From the NCBI RefSeq assembly GCF_000005505.3, contig NC_016131.3, positions 22,775,501-22,839,500 of the forward strand: 64,000 bases of DNA, given 5' to 3'. The translations under genes and the position numbers were made by a program. The notes beneath the pieces are model-generated. The model was not told the origin of the DNA. It saw nothing but the letters and a program-made list of their open reading frames with translations, and ran no database searches. Numbering within the stretch: position 1 is the first letter of the stretch; each line of letters begins with the position of its first letter. This stretch comes from Brachypodium distachyon (lineage: Eukaryota > Streptophyta > Magnoliopsida > Poales > Poaceae). This document shows positions 20,929 through 32,867 of this stretch, piece after piece.

Positions 20929-23900
20929 ATTCCCGAGGACTAGACATAATTCTGGGAATAGACTGGATGACCTTATATGAAGGACTTGTAGACTGTGCCA
21001 AGAGAACAATTACACTCACAACCCCTGAGAAGAAGCGATTCCGCTTCAAGTCTACTATGGAACTTAAGAGACCTAAGGTAAATTCTCTTAAGGGGGTTAG
21101 CATGGAGGATGTAACCATAGTAAAGGAATACCCAGATGTTTTCCCGGAGGAGTTACCAGGCATGCCACCAGACCGAGATGTGGAGTTTCTCATTGAGTTG
21201 ATGCCAGGAAGTGGACCCATAGCAAAGAGACCCTACAAGATGGCCGTGGATGAACTAAAAGAGTTGAAGAAGCAGCTGGCTGAGCAGTTATCGAAAGGAT
21301 TCATTCGCCCCAGTTCATCACCATGGGGAGCACCTGTCCTGTTTGTGGAAAAGAAGGACAAAAGCCAACGGATGTGTATAGACTATCGGTCACTTAATGA
21401 GGTGCCGATAAAGAATAAATATCCTTTGCCTATAATCAATGATCTTTTCGATCAGTTGAAAGGAGCCTGTGTGTTCTCAAAGATCGATCTGCGATCAGGG
21501 TATTTTCAGCTGAAGATCCGAGACATGGATATACCCAAGACGGCATTCACCACTAGGTATGGACTGTATGAGTATACCGGAATGCCATTTGGTTTGACCA
21601 ATGCACCTGCATATTTCATGAACATGATGAACAAGGTGTTCATGGAATTCTTGGACAAGTTTGTCGTGGTATTCATCGATGACATATTGATCTATTCCAA
21701 GAGCAAGGAAGAGCATGAGCAGCATTTGCGCATGATTTTGGAGAAGTTGAGAGCGCACCAGCTGTACGCCAAATTCAGCAAGTGTGAATTTTGGTTATCA
21801 GAAGTCAACTTTCTAGGACACATAGTGTCAGGAGCCGGAGTAGCTGTTGACCCAGCTAAGGTTGCAGCAGTTATAGAATGGGAGGCACCCAAGAATGTTG
21901 GTGATGTCCGCAGCTTCCTAGGACTTGCTGGTTACTACAGGAGATTCATTGAGAACTTCTCCAAGATTGCTAAACCTATGATAGAATTACTAAAGAAAGA
22001 GAAGAAGTTTGCCTGGAACGAGAAATGTGAAGAGAGTTTCCAGGAGTTAAAGAAGAGTTTGGTGTCCGCACCTATTCTTGTGCTACCAAACCTGCAAGAG
22101 GACTTTCAAGTTTATTGCGACGCTTCACGTCAAGGTTTGGGAGGAGTATTGATGCAGAATGGGAAAGTTGTAGCGTACGCTTCGCGGCAACTAAAGAGCC
22201 ACGAAGGCAATTACCCCACACATGATCTGGAATTAGCATCAGTAGTGCACGCCTTGAAGACTTGGAGACACTACCTGATGAGAAAAGACTGTGAGTTGTT
22301 CACGGATCACAAGAGCCTGAAATATATATTCACCCAGAAGGAGTTGAATCTGAGACAGTGGAGATGGTTAGAACTGATAAAGGATTATGACCTGAGTCTG
22401 CAATACCATCCCAGCAAGGCTAATGTTGTAGCCGATGCATTGAGCCGCAAGGGCTATATAAACGGACTGACAGCTGGAGAGTTACCGCCAGAGTTGTGCA
22501 AACAGTTCAAGGACTTGAGACTAGAGATTGTGCCCGAAGGACATCTGGCCACTTTGGAAGTACAGCCAAGTTAACTGGACAGGATCAGAAAAGCACAGAA
22601 GGGCGATTCGGAAATAAATACATTAAAGGAGAATATTGTTATTGGAAAGGCCAAAGACTTTCGTGAGGATGACGAAGGAACCATATGGTTCGGTAGACGC
22701 ATATGTGTACCGCAGGATCCAGAAATCAGAAAGTGGATACTGCAAGAAGCTCACGACTCATCGTACTCAATCCACCCTGGGAACACAAAGATGTACATGG
22801 ACCTAAAGGAAACATTTTGGTGGTCCGGATTAAAGCGAGACGTCGCAGAATATATTGCCTTGTGCGATGTGTGCAGCAGAGTTAAGGCAGAGCACCAGAA
22901 GCCAACAGGATTGCTAAGACCGCTGCCTATACCAGACTGGAAGTGGGATAAAGTTGGCATGGATTTTATCACCGGTTTACCAAGGACCAAATCAGGGTAT
23001 GATTCCATTTGGGTAGTGGTTGATCGTCTGACCAAGGTTGCCCACTTCATACCAGTGAAGATCACTTACACCAGCGCACAGTTAGCAAAACGCTACATAT
23101 CCAGAATTGTGTGTTTACACGGAGCACCCAAGGAAATAGTTTCAGACAGAGGTACCCAGTTTACCTCAAGATTTTGGGGACAACTACATGAGTCTCTAGG
23201 AACGAGACTAGAGTTCAGCATAGCTTTTCATCCACAGACGGATGGACAGACCGAAAGGGTAAATCAGATCCTTAAAGACATGTTGAGAGCCTGCGCTCTA
23301 GATTATGGATCCAGTTGGGATGACAACCTGCCGTATGCGGAATTCTCATACAACAACAGCTTCCAAACCAGCATTGGAATGTCACCGTTTGAGGCTTTGT
23401 ATGGAAGGAAGTGCAGAACACCATTGTTATGGGATGGTATAGGAGATCATACCCTATTCGGCCCGGATATGATAAGGGATGCCGAGAAAAAGGTTAGGCT
23501 CATTCGAGACAGACTAAAAGTAGCTCAGTCGAGGCAGAAGAGCTATGCAGATTCCAAACGTAGGGAAGTTACCTACGAGGTTAACGACAGAGCGTATCTT
23601 AGAGTCTCACCGATACGCGGAGTTAAGAGATTCGGAATAAAAGGAAAGTTAGCACCTCGATTTATTGGACCTTTCAAGATATTGTCACGACAAGGAGAGG
23701 TAGCCTACAAGTTGGATTTACCGGAAGCACTGTCCAATGTCCACAATGTCTTCCATGTATCACAACTGAAGAAGTGTCACCCCGAAACAGCCGACACACC
23801 ACTGAGGGATACGATACCCCTAGGGGAAGTTCAACTGCAGATTGACCTCACCTATGAGGAGAAACCGATCAGAATCTTGGATACAGCTGAGAGACAGACC

Positions 23901-24047
23901 CGATCCAAGACTATCAAGTTCTACAAAGTTCGGTGGGATCATCACACTGAAGAGGAAGCCACTTGGGAACGCGAAGATGATCTTCGAGAAGACCACCCAC
24001 ACCTCTTTGCTAGCCACACCGAATCTCGAGGACGAGATTCATCTTAA
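20868..24047 (+). pseudogene. pol of chromovirus unit 2: protease end, RT, RNase H, integrase, chromodomain
   Basis: One frame runs from 20868 to 24047 and is broken by a single TAA at 22572-22574. It encodes the protease tail ([18 protein letters not shown]), RT ([36 protein letters not shown]) and RNase H ([32 protein letters not shown]). After the stop come integrase with its zinc domain and D,D,E residues (MDFITGLP; VSDRGTQF; TERVNQIL), the GPF motif (LAPRFIGPFKIL) and a chromodomain (RILDTAERQTRSKTIKFYKV; DHHTEEEATWERE). The length is normal for a Del/Tekay pol. The polypurine tract follows the stop codon directly. Confidence 0.93.
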
Positions 24048-24059
24048 GGGGGTTAGGTC

Positions 24060-26795
24060 TGTAACATCCCAAAATTTCAAACTTTTACATGTGCATTGCA
24101 TTCATGAGCATCATGCCACAATTGCATATTTGAATTCAAATTTGAATCTCAAAAGGCTTGGGAAAGGTTTTATTTCAATTTAAACCCAAGCGTTTACACC
24201 CATTTGAGCTTTGGATCTTCAAACCAATAGGGTTTATTTATAAAAGGGGTTTATTGCATAAATAAGCTATCCCATAGTTTTTGGATAATTATTTGGAGTT
24301 GAAAAAGTATTTTATTCAAATAGTTATATAGCTCTAAAGACATTTATTGGCCAAATGTATTTTTATATATTTTATTTTGAGGGGAAATCACTCCCAAAAG
24401 TTGAAGTTCATCTCATCCGCCGCCGTTTTTGCTCCGTCACCGCCGCTCCGGTGAGTCCGCGCACCACCGGCCCTCTCCCCTTCCTCCTCTCTCCAGCGCG
24501 AACCCCGCGAAGCGCTCGCTTTTATGTTCGCACGACCGCCGCCGCTCCGCCCCGCGCCGGCCTTCTTCTCCGGCGCCATCCGCCGTGCCCGCGAGCCGCC
24601 GCAACCCGCGAACCACCTCCGCCCCGCGCCGTCCTCGCGTGCCACCCCGCACTGCGTCGCCGTCCCCACGTGCCGCCCCGCACCACGCCGGCCCCCCGCG
24701 CGCTGCCCCAAGCCGCCTCCACCCCGCGTCTGCTGCGCCCCCGTCCGCCGTCGTCCGGCGAGCCCGCACCGCCCGGGTAAAACCCAAGGCACCAGCCTGT
24801 GCTGCGCAGCCACGTGGCAGGTTTATCTTTTTAGTTTTTGTTTTTATTTTCGGCCGAAATAAAAGTGCACATTTGCAGAAAAGCCCCCAGTTTTTCAAAC
24901 CGTCATAACTTTTAAACCGCTTGTCCAAAATTCACGATCCACACCTTTCTGGAATCTTCACAACTTGTAGAATATTTTGGCACTGACTAAATTTAAATTT
25001 GAATATTTGAATCACAGTCAATTTGCAGAATAGAGTTTAATGCCATTTAATTCATAACTAATTATTTAGAAGTCCTTTTTAATTGAAACCAGTGCCTAAA
25101 ATTTTGTTTAATCATCCTCTGTCCATTGGGACAGAGAAATAAATATTTTGAATTAAATTGTTTTGCAAATAAAATAAAAACTTATTTTAGGGTTTAAACC
25201 CTAGCTTTTGCCTTTTGATTTAAAACCCTATGCATGTGTTTATAATTACCAATGCTTAGGATCAGTTGATCACCCAAATAAAATAAACCCAATCATGTCA
25301 CATGCTTGCATTGCATCATAGCATATCTTATTTTGTCGTGATGTAAATTGTGTGTTTATGTATGTGTATGTTTGTTTGTCTCGTATAGTTTTCTCGGAGA
25401 GCGAACCTTGTGATTGTGATGAGTGTTTGAACTCCAACTGCTACCAAGGCAAGTTCACTTTGATCATTTCACCTATTATTTTACTATGCAGTAGATGTTT
25501 TATTAGTTGCATTGTTAGGAATATTATTGTACCTATGCTAGCTATGAATCTTCTAGTAGTATAAGATACCCCTGCCATGCCCTTACCACCAATCGCCAAC
25601 GTAGGTAGTCAAATGCTATGCTATGATTAGTATTAGAGGGTGGTATTATTACAATATGTTATCATTGTCATTGAGGAGTAATTTTGGATACTTGGCAAAA
25701 CAACCCCAACGAACCGTCCTGGGTGGGCTGCTTTGAGGAAGTGGAGATGTATGCGACGTCAGGTCCATTTCTATGGGTCCATTTCTATGAGTCGTCTCGC
25801 CATTTCTATGGGAGCGCCAGCGTTGCAACTGAGGAATGCCACCTGAGGTATCAGAGACTGGACTAGTTTTCCTATTTAGTAGCTTCCAGTACAACCACAT
25901 GGTAATATGGGCTCTGCTAGGATGGATGTAAGACATATGATCCTAGATCCGAGGGATTGTGCAGATGTAGCCGTGTAGGTGGGAACGTAGGTCCCTCAGG
26001 TGGTCCGGGTGATTATGGTCTGAAAATTCCTGTAATTGATGCCATTGCTACTCTACCCTGAGGACAGCAAGGGATTAACACGTCGATTTCTGTGGGGAAT
26101 GTGTACAACCTCTCGAGAGTGTCAAACTAAGTACTTAGCCGTGTCTCCGGTTACGGACAATTATGAGCAACTAGATATGGGGGCTGTAAGGAAGGTCTCA
26201 CTCATTCCAATTTCTTAAATAAAATGAATGGTTTGAACAGGGTAGGGGCACTTGATGTATCTACTCAACGTGCTCTAGGTTAATAGGAACATGGGTGTTT
26301 CTACCCCGTGTCCAATAGTGATAAAACTATTTAATAAAATGATAGGATGATACATTGATGCTTTTATGCAATTAGCCAAACCCCACCTTGCCAAATACTG
26401 CATATACTTGACAGGATCTGTTATACCTCTTTTGTGAACTTGCCAATACATTCAATGTATTGACCACGTAGTGGCTGCAATTGACAATGCAGGTAAATCA
26501 GACGAAGAGTGAGGTACGAATTGTTATGGTTGCGAGTTTACATTCCAACATGTTTCGACTGTGGATTTGTTATGGGACTCCTACATCTACTACTTTCCGC
26601 TGCAAGATTTTATCTTCTTCTAAGCTAACCCACGAGGTTATGCAATATGTAAGGTTCTGGATCAATGCGATGTAATATACTTTTGACCTTTGTATCTTGA
26701 TATTACATCTTGAAATTGTGTGTGCTAGCGAGTCGATCCAGGGACTAGCACTGTAAGCACAGAGATCGAAGCCTAGTAAGGGGGCGGTCGCTTCA
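24060..26795 (+). repeat. Right LTR of the chromovirus composite
   Basis: 2.74 kb from TGTAACATCCC to GGGGGCGGTCGCTTCA, followed by AAAGC, the partner of GAAGC at 14567-14571. It aligns with the middle LTR along most of its length. The GC-rich block is rearranged and shorter (about 24415-24780), and the 25740-25850 region differs. Confidence 0.92.
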
Positions 26796-26800
26796 AAAGC

Positions 26801-27560
26801 CAAGGAGATGGCTACAAAGGCGAGGGAGGCCGCAGAGACGCGATGGTGGTGCATTCCTTCAGTGCTCAGCGTCGATGGGTGCATTGCCATCGCGTCCTTG
26901 TTGAACCCCTCCAGCAGGCGGTTCAAAGGCGAGGGAGGCTGTGGAGAGACGGTGGTGGTGCATGCCATCGGCGCTCTGCGCCCATGGGTGCACTACCACC
27001 ATGCCCTCGCCGCATCCCTCTAGCGGGTGTTCCCAAGGCGGTCCCAAGGCGAGGGTTGCCGCGGACACGCTATGATGGTGCCGCCATCAGTGCTTGGCAC
27101 CGACGGCGGCCCCGCCACATCCCTCCAGCAAGCATTCCAAGTGCGAGAACATACAGCTAAGTGCATGATCCTGGCCACCTAGCTTTCTGACACATAACAT
27201 TGGCTCGTTGGTGTGGCTCGAGTCCTGCGTGTGGCTGGGGTGTTAGAAGGACGCTTGCGGGGGGGGGGGGTGTGCGCTCCTCATGCGGCTTGCGGGTCTG
27301 TCCCGTGGGCACGTGCTTGGGAGTAGTTATCCCGCAAGCAGAGTGGCTCGCCGCTGCTACTTGACCCCAGGTCGGCACTGTGGGTCCGTCCCGGGTCCCT
27401 GGTCTGGTTAAGTGTGTGGCGCGCGAGTCCCCGACAACACAAGGCATAACACACGAAGGCCAGAAGATCCACCCCGCGAGTCAATTCCGAGAACAGGAAA
27501 CAAGTATCAAGTAGAACCAGAAAATGGAATTTATAAAAGTAGCGAACGATTATATTGACT
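26801..27560 (+). other. 3' non-coding region of element B, distal part
   Basis: Resumes directly after the composite insertion. The first 340 bp are the tandem array described separately. The rest (27141-27560) contains a run of 13 G residues (27260-27272) and no recognisable gene or repeat boundary. Confidence 0.55.
26812..27140 (+). repeat. Three degenerate tandem repeats of about 110-120 bp in element B
   Basis: Units start near 26816, 26932 and 27049. They share CAAAGGCGAGGGAGGC (CCAAGGCGAGGGTTGC in the third), GATGGTGGTGCAT, a CGNCGATGGGTGCA block and CATCCCTCCAGC. The array lies downstream of pol and upstream of the antisense ORF, where Tat elements often carry arrays. Confidence 0.75.
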
Positions 27561-27659
27561 GATAAAACGTTAATTGTTCAAACGGCGCCAAGTGCGATAC
27601 TTGCAGGAATCAAAAACAAAGGCACAAAGGTAAAACGAGGACCGGCAGGGGGTTGCGGC

Positions 27660-30600
27660 GACTAGTTGCCGGCATCTTCCGCTGCGGGCTCGGGCTCCGG
27701 CTTCCTCTGCATCCGGTCCACCACCTCCTTGACGAACCTGCTCACCGCCTTGCAGTGAGTAGGGCCGTCCTTGCTGTCCGACCAGGCGTCCAGCAACGTC
27801 TTGAAGGGGAAGTCCAGGTCGCAGAGGTGCACCCGGGGAAGGATTGTCCCGGCGATCTCCCTGACGCACGTGGCAATCTACCCGTCACAGAACTTGGAGA
27901 TCCACACGTCGAGCGCCCCGAGCTTCCCCACCATGTCGGAGAAGAACGGGATGAGCGTGCTGATATCCGTGCCATCCACCTTCGTGGCCTGCAGCTCGAA
28001 CCGTGGCAGCAGGTCGCGCACCGCCTGGGCGATCCCGACCAGCTTCACGGTCTCCCTCCGGCTGCTCCGCCAGAGTGGCGTGGTTGCCGCGCGCCGGCGC
28101 CACAGCGTGCTTGGACTTACGGAGGAGTTCCGCTTGCCGCGTGATCTTCGTGGCCTTGGCCACGTTGTCCTCACCCATTTTGACGAGCTCACCTCGAGCA
28201 GTGGCCAACTCGGACTCGAGTTGGGCGCTCTTCTCCTTGGCGGAGTTGAGCTCCTTCTCCCGGCGAGTCAACACCGCCGCCGCGTCTTCTGGGGCCTTGG
28301 TCTGCTCCTCCAGCTTGGTGCACAACGCCTGGAGCTGTGAGAGGTAGCTGCAGACCAGCTCGCTCTTCTCATTGAGGCGAGCTTGGGCCGTAGCGAGCAC
28401 CTCCTCGTGCTCCTTGTTGGCCTTCTCCTGCGCCGCGGCCAACGAGTCCAGAGCTTGCTGGTGCTCGGCACATTGGGCCTCCAATTGCCGGTGGAGCTCC
28501 GCCTCGGGGACGACCTGCGCTGCGGCTTCATCCCTTGCCTGCCGGGCCAGGCGCGTCTCCTTCCGTAGCCAGGAGAGCTCTTGTCGTTCCCTCTCGACGG
28601 CTTGCCGCACTTCGCCGAGCTGGCTCTTCGCGAGCTCGTGGCGCTCCTTTACCTTGTTGAATCAGGGGACGAACGCTAGCTGCTATTCCTTGACGGCGTC
28701 AAGGAACTGGTGCCCCCGATCGTAGATGCTTGGGTCCCAGGTGATTGGGTCCCAAGTCCCCCGGCAAGGATGCCGAGGTCTGTCCTGGAGGTAGCGGCAG
28801 ATGATGACGAAACCCCCGCCGCCACGGTTTGGCCGGTAGGAGCGTCGTCCCCTTGCAGTGGACCGGCCGCTGCTCCCCTACTGCAGCCTCCTCCACACCC
28901 GCGCCCACGGGTTGCGGGGATGGGGGAGTCGCCGCGCCCACGGCAGGAGTTGCCTCCTGCTGGATGGCTGCGGGGTCCGCGCCCTCGGTCTGCGCGGCCG
29001 GGGACGCGCCGCTAAGCTCTGCCCTAGTAGTGGCGGTGGGCGCCGCCACCGTTGTGCCCAGCCCGGTGGAGCTTGGCGCGGGGGCCATCTCCGGCTCCTC
29101 CCCCATCTCCGCGTCCTCGACGTCGGAGCTGAGGTCGACCACCGTATCGCCCGCTTCCGCTGTGGGCGCGATGGGTTCTGCATCAAAGAAAATGTTTGTT
29201 AGATTTGAAGATGAATTTAGGTACCCGGCGACGAACGCGAGGGGGCTCTGAGTGAGTACCTTGCAGGGCTGCCATGCTTGCGGGAGGAGCCTCCTCCTCC
29301 TCTGTCCCAGCTTCTGCTGTCGGGCCGCCCGCCGCAGGCTGGATTTTGCCTGCGAATCAAGGAAGCAGTACAGTTGCGGATCAATGGGCAGAGGATGCAT
29401 AAACGATGGAACCAGGGGAGGGGTCAATACCTGTTGCCGGCTCCTCCTCCACTGGGATTGGGTCGGCGGCAGGCGCGGTAGCGGCGCCACCAGCCCCCGC
29501 GCTGGCCGGGTCCAGTAGCGGACCCAGAAAAAAAATGTAGGTGTGGCGGAATTTAAACAAAGAAAAAAACATGTACAATGCAAACTCAGTAGAACATCAT
29601 ACTCCATCCGTCCCAAAGTATATGCTTTTGTACTCAACAATATATCAAAAATTTAAATATTGGCATAATTTATGGACCATTTGTCTGTGACATTCTGTTA
29701 AGGCGCATAACTTTCCTCGTGAGATCCAGAAATATAGGGCGCACTGGCCTATTTGTCTGTGACATACCGAAATTGCCCACCAAAAAAATCTCCACCTTCT
29801 TCTCCAACGAACTGCTGCCTCAGCCCACCGCCTAAACTTCTCCCTCATCTCCCCTCATGATGACCAAGCCTACCCAGTAGCCTCCACCGCCGGCGTCCAA
29901 AGGCAAACCCTCTTCTCCACCGCCGGGCCACAAGCCTTATCCCCTCGCGTCCACCAGGGGCAAGCACGAGCGTTCGAGGAGGAAGGGCGCAGGACGAGCA
30001 TGTGGTCGCAGATGGTGACAAACTCGGCATGACCTCGGCGACCAAGCTCCACTAGGTATTAGGTTTGTGGACAAATTTTAGGTGTGGCAGCCGCCGGACT
30101 ATGCTGTACCGCTGCGTCCGCCACGGGCCGGGTCGGTGCTGGCACGGGCCCGGGTGCGCGGCTTCTTGCTTGGCGCGGCGGGTGGCGAGTCGGCTCTCCC
30201 CCTCTTGCCGGCTCCCGTCGGGGTGCCGTCCTTCGGGGGGTTGGGCTTGAACTCGTAGCCCCGGAAGAGCCCCCGCTTGGGTGGGGCCGTGGGTGCCCTT
30301 GGGGTTGTCGCACCCCCGGTCGCCGCGGAAGCCGCCACGGCGCTTGCGGTCGCGGTAGAGGTGGCCGCTGCTGCGAGCGCTCTTGATCTTCGCAGGATCA
30401 GAGGAGCGTCGTCCTCATCCTCTTCCTCCTCCGCCGCAGGGAGGACCGCTCAGGTCCCGGCAACTTGACCCGACTCGTCACCAAAAGACTCGAGGTCGGG
30501 CCAACTGAGCTCCGATTCTCCCCACTCTCCTCGACCACTCGCTTCCCGCGGGTTGCAGGTGGAGGAGGTTGCGGGGCACGAGCGGGGGATTCAGACATCA

Positions 30601-31605
30601 GCCCCCACTCGTTGCAGGGCGGGTAGCTGCTGATGATGTGGTGCAGCCCTTGGACCCCGGCGTGGAGGGAGGGAGCCCCCGGCGTCAATTCCGTGAAGGG
30701 GGCGTCTTCGCCAGTGATCCCCTTCACCCACGCCCGGATTGCTTCCGGAGCCACCCCCCCCCCCTGTCCTGGAGGCGGGTGGTGTCTCCGGGCCCCGTGT
30801 ACATCCACACAGGGCGGGACTATAGCTGCAGCAGCGTGATGCGCCGGCTGATGTAGGTGCGCGCCACGTCGAGGTCGGTGAGCCCCGCCAGTCGCAGGGC
30901 CTTGATCCTCTCGACGATGGGGAGGAGTTCGGCGTCGCGGCTCTAGCAGTTCTGCCAGGTGTCGTTGGTCACCGGCAGCTCGGTGGGTGCGTACATGAAC
31001 TCCTCAGGTTCCTCCACGCGAACCCAGCACCAGTCCGCGTGCCACTCCTTCTCCATCTTCTTCTCCGACCGGACGATAAACTCTGACTTCATCCGGTCGC
31101 GGGCGCGGAACACCACCCCCGACGACATCGCCTCCGCCTGCTCGACGCGCGGGTAGCAGTAGTGCCGGAATAATGCCACCGACGGCATTACTCCGACGAA
31201 CCCCTCGCAGAGGAACTGGAAGACGACGAGGAGAAAGAGGGAGGTGGGGTGGAGCTGCGCCACCCGAAGCTGGTACGCCTCCATGAGCGCGTGGAGGAAC
31301 AGGGAGTATGGAGGCACCAACCCGGTGAGGATGAAGCGCGCGAACACCCGGAAGTCGTTCTCCTGGTGCTCGGCACCGGCGGGGAAGATTAGAGTCTCCC
31401 CATACTCGTTGAACCGCGAGGCGACGGTGTGCCAGACCTTGTCCAGCCCTTCGCCGTTGTAGCCGGGCCGGAAGAAGGCGTGCGTGGCCCTCAACGCCCG
31501 CTTCTTCTGGTCCTTCTCCGAGATGGGCTTCTTGGGAGCCTTCTCGCTCTTGCCGGCCGTGGAACTCTTGGAGCCTTTCTCTTTCCTGGGAGCGGTGGGC
31601 GCCAT
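27660..31605 (-). pseudogene. Antisense ORF of element B with gypsy-type 'transposase 28' domain and coiled coil
   Basis: The open start (31605-30943, 220 codons) begins MAPTAPRKEKGSKSS and has a Lys-rich tail-like region. It then carries a domain with FRPGYNGEGLDKVWHTVASR, FARFILTGLVPPYSLFLHAL and FLCEGFVGVMPSVALFRHYC, which I recognise as the plant gypsy-type domain (Pfam Transposase_28). Two TAGs (30943 and about 30820) and a frameshift in a C-run near 30755 follow. Then come Pro/Arg-rich stretches with a basic cluster (KKPRTRAR), a hAT insertion, an acidic Ala/Pro-rich part (28699-29500), and a long coiled coil (28610 to about 28100, ELHRQLEAQCAEHQQALDSL, LNSAKEKSAQLESELATARG). Function is unknown in the family. 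It is encoded opposite to gag-pol, upstream of the 3' LTR, as in other Tat elements. Confidence 0.78.
29513..30126. mobile_element. Non-autonomous hAT-type element in the antisense ORF
   Basis: 614 bp with imperfect terminal inverted repeats: CAGTAGCGGACCCAG at the left and CCGTGGCGGACGCAG read inwards from the right. It is flanked by an exact 8-bp duplication, GCCGGGTC, at 29505-29512 and 30127-30134. Eight bases and CAGTGGCGGA-like ends fit hAT elements. There is no transposase ORF. The interior is AT-rich on the left and has a 10-bp direct repeat (TAGGTGTGGC at 29538 and 30079). Confidence 0.75.
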
Positions 31606-31685
31606 GGGGAACGTGGGCGGAAGCTAGCAGGATTCAGGGGAGCAAGGAAGCTTGGGGATGAGGAAGAAACGCTAGGGGGCTAAGT

Positions 31686-32867
31686 GTTTGCTCCTCAGCA
31701 CAGCGGTGGGGTCTTATAACGCCCCGGCGCTAGGCAACGGTCGCATCCGCACCATACGGGTGCGCTCGGGATAACTACACTTCAAGAGGATAGTGCGGGA
31801 CGTGGCCTTAACCACCCGTGTTTAAGGGCGAGGTTAGGGCAGAAATCTCGCGCCCACTACTCTGCCTGTAACGGCAGAGTCCTTGGAGCAGCGCATAGAC
31901 GGGGGCCCGAAACAGCGCGGGACCCACGCGTCAGATAAGGGCGTAACCCGGCAACCGACCAGCGAAGACTCCGCCCGGGAACAAGCGTTGCCGGCCCACG
32001 CCCGAGGGCTATTGTCGCACCAGTGGCACCTGGGGTACCACCGCTGCATGACGCGTGGGCCACCTCACTTGCTCCTCGGAAGGATCGCACTCCGGGCAGC
32101 ACCACACAAGCTGCCCGACAAGTCACCAGCCCGACAGGGCTAGCCGGGCTGCGGGGGTTGCCTTGGAAGGCAACGAGAAGATTCCTGCCTGGGCGCTCCC
32201 CAGGGAGGGCATTCCCGGGCGCAGGCACCCGTTGCTGGAGCAGGACCAAGCGAGCAGGGCAACGACGCCATGTGGCCGCCTGGCGGGCTCCCTGTGCGCA
32301 GGGCTCGTCAGGGCAAGGAGTGAAGCACAAGCAAACATTAAATGCTCCGACAGAAAGGGTATTTCCCGTCCAATCAGCCTACAGTGACTGCCCCTGCTGT
32401 GAATTCCAGGCACGTAGCGCCCTACTTGCAGGGCTACTTACCATGCATGCATGCCAGCGCAGCGAGACCGAGCTGCCCGAGTTCTTTGCTCACCAGTTGT
32501 CACCCATGCACCGAGGCACCTGTGGAATCCCCTTGAGTATAAAAGGAGAACCCCTGCCAACGGTCAAAGGGTTCAGTTCACTACTAGTTCTAGCCAAGAG
32601 TAGCAAGCAACACTTAGCTAAAAGAAGAGAGCACCCGGGGACTCCCCCGGCAACCTGTAAACTTCTATCCATCGGCTAATAAAAACACAGAAGTAGGACG
32701 TAGGGTTTTACATCTGAGAGTGGCCCGAACCTGGGTAAACGATCGTGTGTGCTCCCTCGCTCGACATTGGCCCCGCTGGCGATCGCCGGAGCAATCCCCG
32801 ACGTCCACTGCCGAACCTAAAAGGAGGTGCTCACGCATCCCCGATGTCTGAACCCCGTGCTACGACA
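31686..32867 (+). repeat. 3' LTR of element B
   Basis: The right end is firm: GCTACGACA at 32867 matches the LTR end of element A. From 32010 onwards it aligns with A's LTR. The left end is inferred at about 31686, where TGTTTGCTCC follows the purine-rich stretch GAGGAAGAAACGCTAGGGGGC. The LTR would then be about 1.18 kb. Host sequence follows from 32868. Confidence 0.75.
32538..32544 (+). promoter_or_regulatory. TATA box in 3' LTR of element B
   Basis: TATAAAA in the block CCCCTTGAGTATAAAAGGAG, which is also found on the minus strand at 4838-4857 in element A. Confidence 0.7.

Larger units (their letters stand above)
14572..26795 (+). mobile_element. Tandem composite of two Del/Tekay-like chromoviruses sharing the middle LTR
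   Basis: The layout is truncated LTR (14572-14783), pol 1 (14784-17523), LTR (17536-20471), gag end plus pol 2 (20472-24047), LTR (24060-26795). The outer flanks are GAAGC (14567-14571) and AAAGC (26796-26800), a 5-bp target duplication with one G-to-A change. The whole block therefore behaves as one insertion into the 3' region of element B. Both pol regions end in a chromodomain and are followed by the same polypurine tract (TTAAGGGGGTTAGG). The first unit has lost everything from inside the LTR to the middle of RT. The second has lost the leader and most of gag. Confidence 0.9.
5421..32867 (+). mobile_element. Tat-clade Ty3/gypsy retrotransposon, copy B, with nested insertions
   Basis: The order on the plus strand is gag-protease (5424-7444), RT (7445-8250), RNase H (8251-9281), integrase (9282-10325 and 13563-13789), a 3' non-coding region with tandem repeats (13790-14571 and 26801-27560), an antisense ORF (31605-27660) and a 3' LTR (about 31686-32867). 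The 5' LTR and leader are absent, and gag begins abruptly next to element A. Nested insertions are 10326-13562 (solo LTR), 14572-26795 (tandem chromovirus) and 29513-30126 (hAT type). Subtracting these leaves about 11.4 kb, a normal size for a Tat element lacking one LTR. The archaeal-type second RNase H and the antisense gypsy-type ORF are hallmarks of this clade. Confidence 0.88.

Noticed and set aside
29609..29640. Stowaway-like end ACTCCATCCGTCCCAAAGTATATGC
   Set aside because: No matching inverted end was found downstream within the hAT-type element, so a complete MITE cannot be claimed.
29538..30088. 10-bp direct repeat TAGGTGTGGC read as a target duplication of a Mutator-type element
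   Set aside because: No inverted repeats lie just inside it, whereas better inverted repeats with an exact 8-bp duplication lie just outside (29505-30134).
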